DNA from: JBICHM01 sp043101835
GTDB taxonomy: Bacteria > Planctomycetota > Phycisphaerae > Phycisphaerales > UBA1924
DNA: 20,397 bases
NCBI GenBank assembly: GCA_043101835.1
Contig: JBICHM010000221.1
Location: 1 to 20,397, forward strand
Direction of reading: 5' to 3'
The number at the start of each line of letters is the position of its first letter. Position 1 is the first letter of the stretch. Under the pieces are notes generated by a model. It did no database searches. It worked only from the letters and a program-made list of their open reading frames with translations, and was not told where the DNA came from. Position numbers and translations under genes: made by a program. Shown here piece by piece: positions 12,889 to 20,397 of this stretch.

Positions 12889-13638
12889 TCAGAACCGAGC
12901 GGAGGCGATCGCTTCGCGGAGGGGCGTGATGAGGCCGGGGATGACGCGCGTGTGGGCGAGGCGTTCGGCCTCGTGGACGAGGGTGTCGTAGGCGGCGGGG
13001 AGCTCGTCGATGTTCTCGACGGGGCTGTACTGGCGGAGGGTGAGGTAGACGCTGATGGGCTCGTCGCCGAAGTCGCCCTGGCGGATCTGGCGCGCGGTGG
13101 TGCGCGTCTTGACCTCGTAGTAGGCCTGGAGCTCCATGGACTCGTTGAGGCCGACGCCGAGGAAGGGCTGGATGTCGAGAGGGGGCGTGGCGTCGGGGTC
13201 GATCATCGCGCCCAGCGGGGTGCCGGCGTAGAGGGCGTCGTAGACGATCTTGTTCTGGTTGCCATCGGCCTCGAAGTCGAAGCCGAAGAGCACCTCGATG
13301 TAGTCGATGTCGAGGGCGGTCATGCTGAGGAAGTAGGGGGCGACGGTGAAGATGGAGCGGTGGATGCGCCCGGCGTCCTCGACCTCGGGGGGGTTCACGA
13401 CACCGGCGCGGATGGTGTTGCGGCGCAGGGCGAGCCACTGGGTCTTGCCCTCGTCCTCGCCCGATTCGAGCGCGAACTCACCCCGGTACCGGCGGAGCCG
13501 GTTCATCAGGGGGTTTTCCTTCTTGATGCGCTCGAACAGGTCCAGAACGGTCTGCCGCTCGTCGGGCAGGTCCATCTTCAGACCCAGCTTCGTGTTCACA
13601 TAGAAATCTGAACACAAGGCCCCGTAACTGCTTGCCAT
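12889..13638 (-). CDS. conserved planctomycete protein of unknown function, 249 aa
   Basis: The N-terminus MASSYGALCSDFYVNTKLGL and the following KMDLPDERQTVLDLFERIKK are a pattern I recall as strongly conserved in planctomycetes. The protein is alpha/beta without signal peptide or membrane segments, so cytosolic. Other notable stretches are WLALRRNTIRAGVVNPPEV (about 83-101), DIDYIEVLFGFDFEADGNQN (about 125-144), and a C-terminal helix. It has no recognisable enzyme motif. The ATG at 13638 is preferred to the longer frame because AGGAGG lies 10 bases upstream and a good promoter lies just beyond. It is a single-gene transcript by this reading. Confidence 0.85.
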   Translation of the reverse strand: MASSYGALCSDFYVNTKLGLKMDLPDERQTVLDLFERIKKENPLMNRLRRYRGEFALESGEDEGKTQWLALRRNTIRAGVVNPPEVEDAGRIHRSIFTVAPYFLSMTALDIDYIEVLFGFDFEADGNQNKIVYDALYAGTPLGAMIDPDATPPLDIQPFLGVGLNESMELQAYYEVKTRTTARQIRQGDFGDEPISVYLTLRQYSPVENIDELPAAYDTLVHEAERLAHTRVIPGLITPLREAIASARF

Positions 13639-13663
13639 GGGTCGCGTGCCTCCTGCGATCGCG

Positions 13664-13692
13664 AGTCTATGGCGGTCCCCTTCCAATGTCGA
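13664..13692 (-). promoter_or_regulatory. sigma-70-type promoter for the 249-aa gene
   Basis: On the minus strand, TCGACA (13692-13687), a 17-base spacer, then TAGACT (13669-13664). The -35 box matches five of six bases and the -10 box four of six. A start near 13657 gives a leader of about 20 bases containing AGGAGG. Confidence 0.6.
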
Positions 13693-13760
13693 TCAGACGG
13701 GGTTCCGGGCATGAATCCCCCCCGGACATCGGGGCGCCAGGGGGCGCCGCGAGGGTGGCG

Positions 13761-14498
13761 TCAGCCGGTGAGGATCCAGTTGGCGATGCGTTCGGTGTCG
13801 GTGAGGTCGTCGAGGACGAGATCGGCGCCGGCGCTTTCGAGTCGGGCGGCGTCGTGCCATCCGGTGGCGACGCCGATGGAGCGGCAACCGTGCGCCTTGG
13901 CGCAGGCGATGTCGTGGATGGTGTCGCCGATGATGGTGACGCGCGCGCCGTCGATGGATTCATCGTGCAGCGCGCGGAAGCGTTCGATGCCGACGCCGGG
14001 GAGGTGGTCGCGCGCGGGCGGGTCGTGTGGGCTCTCGTCGCCCCAGACGCGCACGCGGAAGGCGTCCATGCGGAAGCCGGCGGCTTCGAGCTTGATGGTG
14101 CCGGTCTCGGCGAAGTTGCCGGTGAGGACGCCGAGTGTGAGGCCGGCGCCTGCTTCTGATTCGAGGCGGGCGACGATGTCGAGTGCGCCGGGAAGGGCGC
14201 GGATGTCGCCTCGGGCAGCGGCTTCACCTGCGACCTGCCGGAGGCGGCCGGCGTAGGCGGTGCGCCAGGCGGTGAGGGCGTCGGGTGTGGCGTCGATGCC
14301 GGCGAGGCGGAGCATGTCGGCCATGATGAGCGGGTCGAGCCGGCCGGCGGTGGGGACGTGGTCGTCGGTGAGGTCGCGTCCGAAGGCGTCGCGTGCGGCG
14401 TCGCGCATGGCGCCGATGCCGAGGCCCTTGGTGGTGACGAGGGTGGCGTCGATATCGAAGAGCGCGAGTCGGCGCCCATTCGGGGAGGGTGCTGGCAT
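13761..14498 (-). CDS. HAD-superfamily hydrolase (phosphoglycolate phosphatase-like)
   Basis: A 245-aa cytosolic phosphohydrolase. Motif I LALFDIDATL (11-20) has nucleophile Asp15 and acid/base Asp17. Motif II is Thr126 in GVLTGN. A candidate motif III lysine is Lys136. Motif IV is GDTIHDI (Asp192, Asp196). A helical cap lies between motifs I and II (about 25-100), as in the Gph/PGMB group, so the substrate is probably a small phosphate ester. The gene begins 10 bases after the acylphosphatase stop, so the two form an operon. The ATG at 14498 lacks a clear Shine-Dalgarno but starts the fold correctly. Confidence 0.85.
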   Translation of the reverse strand: MPAPSPNGRRLALFDIDATLVTTKGLGIGAMRDAARDAFGRDLTDDHVPTAGRLDPLIMADMLRLAGIDATPDALTAWRTAYAGRLRQVAGEAAARGDIRALPGALDIVARLESEAGAGLTLGVLTGNFAETGTIKLEAAGFRMDAFRVRVWGDESPHDPPARDHLPGVGIERFRALHDESIDGARVTIIGDTIHDIACAKAHGCRSIGVATGWHDAARLESAGADLVLDDLTDTERIANWILTG

Positions 14499-14508
14499 GG
14501 GTGGGAGG

Positions 14509-14775
14509 CTAGCGCCGGATCTCGAAGCCGGCGTAGGAGCCGCGCTCGTCGCCGGTGTCGAGTTCTTCGCGTGTGATGTGGTCGCGCATGCGGGTGCGGA
14601 CGTGTGCAAGGAAGGCGTCGACCTCGTCGTCGGGCCCTTCGACGACGAGTTTGACGGTGCCCTCGGCCTCATTGCGGACCCAGCCGGCGAGTTTGTGCTG
14701 GAGGGCGAGATCGTGGGCGGTGGCGCGGAAGCCGACGCCCTGGACGCGACCGTGGTAGATGACCTCTGCTCGCAT
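14509..14775 (-). CDS. acyP: acylphosphatase
   Basis: An 88-aa enzyme of standard family length that hydrolyses carboxyl-phosphate bonds such as those of acetyl- or carbamoyl-phosphate. The signature GRVQGVGFRA gives the phosphate-binding loop and catalytic Arg17. The second signature GWVRNEAEGTVKLVVEG gives catalytic Asn35. It is the upstream gene of the pair with the HAD hydrolase. The ATG at 14775 directly starts the conserved first strand. Confidence 0.93.
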   Translation of the reverse strand: MRAEVIYHGRVQGVGFRATAHDLALQHKLAGWVRNEAEGTVKLVVEGPDDEVDAFLAHVRTRMRDHITREELDTGDERGSYAGFEIRR

Positions 14776-15223
14776 GGCGGGGATGGTACCTGCGGGCAGT
14801 TCCCGGGGGCCATCGGAATCGGCGCATGGCGGGTGGAATTATTCGGACGGCGTGTTGCACGAATCCCGAACTGGGTGCGCCAGGTTTTCCACGGTGCGCA
14901 GCCGTTCCAGGCCTCCCAAGTTGACCTTGCCCGGGCGCGTGCTAGCGTTCAGGGAGACGCGGCGCTCCCGCTTCCCGGATCGTGCCCGCCGGCTTTGCCG
15001 GGGACATCGGGTCGATCAAACCCCCTTGCGGAGCGGCCCCGGCTGAGTGTGTGTGGTCAGGGCACAGGTCCCGCCATCGAGGTCAGTCGCTGCGACACCG
15101 ACAAGACGCCGATTCGTCCCGCCGCGTTCGGATGCTGACGCGCCTCAGGCGCCGTCGCGTGCGCGCGTGCAGGGCGGCGCGGCATTGCGTCGGGTGCGCA
15201 CGGTTTTGAGGAACTTTCTCCGC
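14776..15223. other. 448-base non-coding region between acyP and dnaG
   Basis: I find no convincing gene, tRNA or known RNA here. It holds the divergent starts of acyP and dnaG, a promoter at 14921-14948, and about 270 bases of GC-rich leader before the dnaG GTG, containing short hairpins such as CCGGC-TTT-GCCGG (about 14990-15002). The leader could be a regulatory RNA or simply a long untranslated region; nothing matches a riboswitch class I can recognise by eye. Confidence 0.6.
14921..14948 (+). promoter_or_regulatory. sigma-70-type promoter for dnaG-rpoD
   Basis: TTGACC (14921-14926), a 16-base spacer, TAGCGT (14943-14948). It has the same spacing and a similar -10 to the promoter at 7284-7311. 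A start near 14955 implies a leader of about 270 bases. Confidence 0.55.
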
Positions 15224-17128
15224 GTGCCAGTTCGCGACGACTTCAACGACGATCGGCAGCGCGTGCTCGACGCGACGGACATCGTTCGTCTGGTGGGCGA
15301 GCACTGCGCGCTGAAGCCGCGGGGACGCGAGTTCGTGTGCCTGTGCCCCTTCCACGATGACCATTCGCCGTCGATGTACGTGGTGCCGACGAAGCAGATC
15401 TACCACTGCTTCAGCTGCGGGGCGGGCGGGAACGCGATCGACTTCGTGATTAACTACCACAAGCTGCCCTTCCGCGAGGCGCTGGAGTTTCTGGCGAACC
15501 GGTCGGGGGTGACGCTGACACCCCCGAAGCGGCGCGAACGCGGGGCCGATTCGCCGGATGACGCGGGCGTGAGCAAGGCGGAGCTCGCGGCGGTGAACGA
15601 GTTCGCCTGCGGGTTCTTCCGCGCGATCTTCCGGCACGAGACGCACGGGTCGCTTGCGCGCGAGACGGCCGAGCGGCGCGGGTTCACGCCGGAGACGATC
15701 GAATCGTTCGCGATCGGGGCGTCGCCCGACCGGTGGGACGGGCTCGTCGCGGCGGCGCAGAAGCGCAATGTGTCGATGGCGGCGCTGCAGGCCGCGGGGC
15801 TGGTGAAAGAGCGGTCGAGCGGGCCGGGGGTGTACGACGCCCTGCGGAACCGGCTGATCTTCCCGATTCATGATCAGCTCGGGCGCGTGATCGCCTTCGG
15901 CGGTCGGAAGCTGAAGGACGAGGACGAGCCGAAGTACCTGAACAGCCCGGAGACGGCGCTCTTTGACAAGTCGAGCACGCTGTACGGGCTGCATCATGCG
16001 GCGCGGTCGATCCAGCGCGAGAACGTGGCGATCGTGACGGAGGGGTATACGGACGCGATCGCGTGCCACCAGGCGGGCTTCACGAATGTGGTGGCGACGC
16101 TGGGCACGGCGCTGACGGCGCGTCACGCGGCGATGCTGCGCCGGCTGTGCGACACGGTGGTGCTGCTCTTCGACGCCGACGAGGCGGGCGCGAAGGCGGC
16201 GGACCGGGCGCTCGAGGTGTTCTTCGCGCAGCCGATCGATGTGAAGATCGCTGTGGTGGCCGGCGGGAAGGACCCGGCGGACATCCTTGGCGAGCCGGGC
16301 GGCGCCGACCGCTTCCGCGCGTCGATCGACGGGGCGACCGATGCGCTCGAGTACCGCTTCGAGCGTCTGCGCGAGCGCCTGGCGTCGATGGGCGAGGCGG
16401 CGCGGGCGCGCGCGATCGAGGACGACATCCAGCGTCTCGTCGAGATGGGGCTTGCGCGCCTGAGCCCGGTGCGCCGGCGGATGGTGGTGCAGCGCCTCGC
16501 GCGCGTGGCGCGGATTCCCGAGGACGCGATCCTGAGCGCGATCCCGCAGGCCGGCAGCGCGAAGGCGCGCGTGGCGGGTCGCGGCGACGGGCAGCCCGCG
16601 GCGCCGGGGGCGCGTGGTCCGTCCCACGCCCTCGAGCATGCGCTCGGGTGTCTGCTGGCGGCGCCGACGCTGGCGGGGGACCTCGAGGCCGAGGATCGGG
16701 CGCGTCTTGCGCCCGGGGCCATGGCTGATGCGGCCCTGCGGGCGATCGCCGAGGCGGTCGAGGCGGGGCTGGCGGCGTCGCCGACCGACCCTGACGATGC
16801 GGCCCGGGCGGCCCTGGCGGCGATCGCCGACAGCGAGACGCGCGTCCGGGCGACGGCCCTCGTGCAGGGCGTGGAGCACCAATGTGACGGGAATCGGGAC
16901 CGGATCGACCAGCACCTGCGGGCGTGCCTGAAGCGTCTGCGGCTGGACGAGCTTGCCGAGCCTCGTGTTGAAATGGCGCCGGAGGTGGACGGGGCCTCCG
17001 ACCCTGCGAAACATCCCCGTCCTCTCGACCAAGAACTTGATCAGCAACTCGCGGCGCTTCGACTGCGTCAGCAGCTCGGGGGCGACCAGCGAGCGATGCC
17101 GCGGCCGCCGGCCTCGGCGAGGACCTGA
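15224..17128 (+). CDS. dnaG: DNA primase
   Basis: A 634-aa primase that makes RNA primers at the replication fork with the DnaB helicase. The N-terminal CHC2 zinc domain has Cys41, His44, Cys62 and Cys65 (in CPFHDDHSPS and YHCFSCGAGG). The catalytic TOPRIM domain has Glu273 in VTEGYTD, and Asp317 and Asp319 in LLFDADEAG. From about 440 onward the helicase-binding region is Ala-rich and poorly conserved, with a polar tail. The GTG at 15224 is preferred because GAGGAA lies about 10 bases upstream and the usual primase N-terminus (DD..RQRVLDATDIVRLVGE) follows. The longer frame back to 15047 is Arg/Pro-rich and looks non-coding. rpoD follows after 72 bases, the core of the classical macromolecular synthesis operon, here without rpsU. 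Confidence 0.95.
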   Translation: MPVRDDFNDDRQRVLDATDIVRLVGEHCALKPRGREFVCLCPFHDDHSPSMYVVPTKQIYHCFSCGAGGNAIDFVINYHKLPFREALEFLANRSGVTLTPPKRRERGADSPDDAGVSKAELAAVNEFACGFFRAIFRHETHGSLARETAERRGFTPETIESFAIGASPDRWDGLVAAAQKRNVSMAALQAAGLVKERSSGPGVYDALRNRLIFPIHDQLGRVIAFGGRKLKDEDEPKYLNSPETALFDKSSTLYGLHHAARSIQRENVAIVTEGYTDAIACHQAGFTNVVATLGTALTARHAAMLRRLCDTVVLLFDADEAGAKAADRALEVFFAQPIDVKIAVVAGGKDPADILGEPGGADRFRASIDGATDALEYRFERLRERLASMGEAARARAIEDDIQRLVEMGLARLSPVRRRMVVQRLARVARIPEDAILSAIPQAGSAKARVAGRGDGQPAAPGARGPSHALEHALGCLLAAPTLAGDLEAEDRARLAPGAMADAALRAIAEAVEAGLAASPTDPDDAARAALAAIADSETRVRATALVQGVEHQCDGNRDRIDQHLRACLKRLRLDELAEPRVEMAPEVDGASDPAKHPRPLDQELDQQLAALRLRQQLGGDQRAMPRPPASART

Positions 17129-17200
17129 CCGACCGCACAGGACAGCGTTGAATCCCGGATCCCTCCTCTCCTCCCACAGATCCGCCGGAGCAAGTCAGCA

Positions 17201-18967
<1,767 letters not shown>

Positions 18968-18969
18968 GG

Positions 18970-18986
18970 CGCGCCGGGCCGGCGCG
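18970..18986. repeat. GC palindrome after rpoD
   Basis: CGCGCCGG-G-CCGGCGCG is a perfect inverted repeat that begins two bases after the rpoD stop. It could stabilise the mRNA 3' region together with the hairpin at 19014-19041. Confidence 0.4.
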
Positions 18987-19013
18987 GCCCTGCGCAGATT
19001 GACGAGTCACGCG

Positions 19014-19041
19014 ACGGGCGGGGCCGGAAGGCCTCGCCCGT
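19014..19041. terminator. hairpin terminator between convergent rpoD and the propeller gene
   Basis: A 12-bp stem ACGGGCGGGGCC/GGCCTCGCCCGT (one G-T pair) with a GGAA loop. On the plus strand it is followed by TTGTCGTTG, a weak T-rich tail. Placed between two convergent genes, it probably ends rpoD transcription and may also work in the other direction. Confidence 0.6.
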
Positions 19042-19051
19042 TGTCGTTGCG

Positions 19052-20383
19052 CTAGCGCTGCTCGAGCATCGCGGCCCAGTGTTGGATGAGCGAGAGGGAG
19101 GTGGGGGCGAGGTTGTCGTCCTTGGCCACGGTGGTGAGGATGCGTCCGTGCTCATCCGGGGGGTTCCAGCCGCCGTCGAAATCGACCTCCGCCGCGCGCC
19201 CGTCGAGGATGAGCGCGGCCTGGCTGAAGCGGAGGCCCGGCTCGCGATCGATGGCGACCTCGTAGATTGCAGGGGCGTCGCCCCCGGACTGGAAGTAGAG
19301 GTGGTCGCCGTCGGCGGCCCATTCGACGGCGACGCCGCCCTGGGTGGAGACCTGCCACTTACCGGCGCCGCTGGGGAATGTGGTGCAGTAGACCTGGGGC
19401 TGTCCGGATTCGGTCGAGACATAGGCGAGCAGCGAGCCGTCGGGGCTGAGGGCCGCGGCCTTCGGGTTGCTCCCGCTGGCGCGTTCGACGACGACCGTGC
19501 CCGCGTCGTCCGGGTCATCGATGCGCACCGCGTTGATCGCGGAGGCGCCGAGGCCCGTGATGACGGCGCCGGTCTGCGAGGCCTCGTCGAGTGAGACGAG
19601 CATGCCGGGCAGGCCGGGTCTCGATTCGCCGGAGCCATCGGTGTGGAAGAACTTCGTCTCGAGCGGCGGGTCGGACACCGGGTCGAAGACTGTGGCGACG
19701 ATCTCGCGTCCGTCGGGCGACCAGAACATCGGAGCGATCATGCGTTCGACGAAGGTGATGCGCTGGTTGAGGCCGCGCTCGGTGTCGTGCACCCAGATGT
19801 CGAAGCGCTCTCCCCCGTTGGTTGCGGCGAACGCCACGCGCCTGCCGTCGGGTGACGCGATCGGCCCGAAGACAACGTCGAACCCGGTGTCGTTGGGTCG
19901 GGTTTCGCCGGCGGCGTCGGCCCAGGCGATCGTGGTGCCGCCGCTGTCTGCGCCGCGACGGAGGAGCATGTCGCCGTTCGCCGAGACCGAGGGCGACCAC
20001 GCCTGGTTCTCGACCAGAACGGGATCGCCGGTGGCCTGCATCGAGGCGAGATCGAAGGGCTGCGCCCAGACGGCGCGTTCGCTGTCGGTGCGTGTGTAGA
20101 GGATGTGTCCGGAGGGGGACCAGGCGGGGCAGTCGAGGTAGGGGCCGGTCTCTTCGACGGCCACGACGGAGCGCCGGCCGTCGTAGACCTCGATCGAGTA
20201 TGAGACATCGTCGGTGTGGCGGAGGATGACGACGGCGTTGGCGCCATGGATGGCGGCGACATCGTGGAAATCGATCATCGCGCTCGCGTCCCGGGGCAGG
20301 TACATCGTCACCGCGCCGCCAAGGGAGGAGACCTGCTTGAGTCCGGCGTCTTCGTTGATGTAGTCGGCGCCGAAGATGATGCG
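19052..20383 (-). CDS. C-terminal part of a WD40/TolB-like beta-propeller protein, probably a Ser/Thr kinase (5' end missing)
   Basis: About 444 codons run off the right edge without a start. At least six PD40/TolB-type blades are visible, recurring as (W/A)SPSG-HILYTR, SANGDMLLRR, SPDGRRVAFAA, SPDGREIVATV, SPDGSLLAYVS and AADGDHLYFQS. The segment QVYCTTFPSGAGKWQVSTQG is typical of the C-terminal propeller that follows a Pkn-type Ser/Thr kinase domain. I therefore infer a membrane-anchored kinase whose kinase domain lies beyond the window. A free periplasmic TolB-like protein is the alternative. The GTG at 20311 is inside the repeat fold and not the real start. The last 14 bases of the window are adapter, so the true sequence ends at 20383. 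Confidence 0.75.
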   Translation of the reverse strand, partial: RIIFGADYINEDAGLKQVSSLGGAVTMYLPRDASAMIDFHDVAAIHGANAVVILRHTDDVSYSIEVYDGRRSVVAVEETGPYLDCPAWSPSGHILYTRTDSERAVWAQPFDLASMQATGDPVLVENQAWSPSVSANGDMLLRRGADSGGTTIAWADAAGETRPNDTGFDVVFGPIASPDGRRVAFAATNGGERFDIWVHDTERGLNQRITFVERMIAPMFWSPDGREIVATVFDPVSDPPLETKFFHTDGSGESRPGLPGMLVSLDEASQTGAVITGLGASAINAVRIDDPDDAGTVVVERASGSNPKAAALSPDGSLLAYVSTESGQPQVYCTTFPSGAGKWQVSTQGGVAVEWAADGDHLYFQSGGDAPAIYEVAIDREPGLRFSQAALILDGRAAEVDFDGGWNPPDEHGRILTTVAKDDNLAPTSLSLIQHWAAMLEQR

Positions 20384-20397
20384 AGATCGGAAGAGCA
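20384..20397 (+). other. Illumina adapter remnant at the contig end
   Basis: The final 14 bases, AGATCGGAAGAGCA, equal the start of the TruSeq read-1 adapter. They are not genomic and should be trimmed. The two or more codons they add to the propeller frame are artefacts. Confidence 0.88.

Noticed and set aside
14949..15223. SRP RNA, tmRNA, RNase P RNA or 6S RNA in the dnaG leader
   Set aside because: None of the conserved sequence landmarks of these RNAs could be found by eye.
15083..17047. A 654-codon frame antisense to dnaG, and a similar 568-codon frame antisense to rpoD (17195-18901)
   Set aside because: The sense strands encode unmistakable primase and sigma factor. The antisense frames follow from high third-position GC and have low-complexity composition.

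Overview
The window is high-GC bacterial DNA, almost certainly from a planctomycete and probably from the Phycisphaerae side of that phylum. The main reasons are a DUF6677-type membrane protein, several small proteins of a kind I associate with Planctomycetota (the 249-aa protein at 12889-13638, the 143-aa protein at 7742-8173), weak or absent Shine-Dalgarno sites, and promoters of the form TTGAC(A/C)-N16-TAG(C/T)GT. The taxonomy is inferred from remembered family patterns, not from a search. The right end carries 14 bases identical to the Illumina TruSeq adapter, so this looks like a complete metagenomic or draft contig.

Layout. 214-1188 is a D-2-hydroxyacid dehydrogenase. 1294-6341 is a phage-like block. 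It has a LexA/CI-type self-cleaving repressor on the minus strand and, divergent from it, a tightly overlapping plus-strand run: a tandem helix-turn-helix protein, an ABC ATPase fused to an acetyltransferase-like domain, a 50-aa protein, a small-terminase-like protein and a complete large terminase. No portal, capsid or tail genes follow. 6477-7273 holds two membrane proteins on the minus strand. 7413-8173 holds an extremely acidic 89-aa protein and a conserved 143-aa protein, closed by a strong intrinsic terminator.

8417-10335 is a two-gene minus-strand unit (a split-barrel/DUF2470-like protein and an amidohydrolase overlapping by 4 bases). It is followed leftward-reading by a DUF2007/zinc-ribbon protein (10469-10930), methionyl-tRNA synthetase (11042-12634), a planctomycete protein of unknown function (12889-13638), and a HAD hydrolase with acylphosphatase (13761-14775). 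A 448-base non-coding stretch with a good promoter precedes dnaG and rpoD (15224-18967), which read rightward. The window ends with the C-terminal part of a beta-propeller protein, probably from a Ser/Thr kinase.

The intergenic DNA is rich in structured repeats. The clearest is a REP/BIME-like element in four copies. Each copy has two inverted units with the skeleton GAGCC-N6-GNRA-N6'-GG, compensatory stem changes, and a position touching or close to a stop codon. A single-unit relative with a different stem occurs twice more. At least three other repeat families are present. The two points most worth following are the capsid-less terminase/ABC-acetyltransferase cassette with its repressor and operator-like palindromes, and the BIME family.
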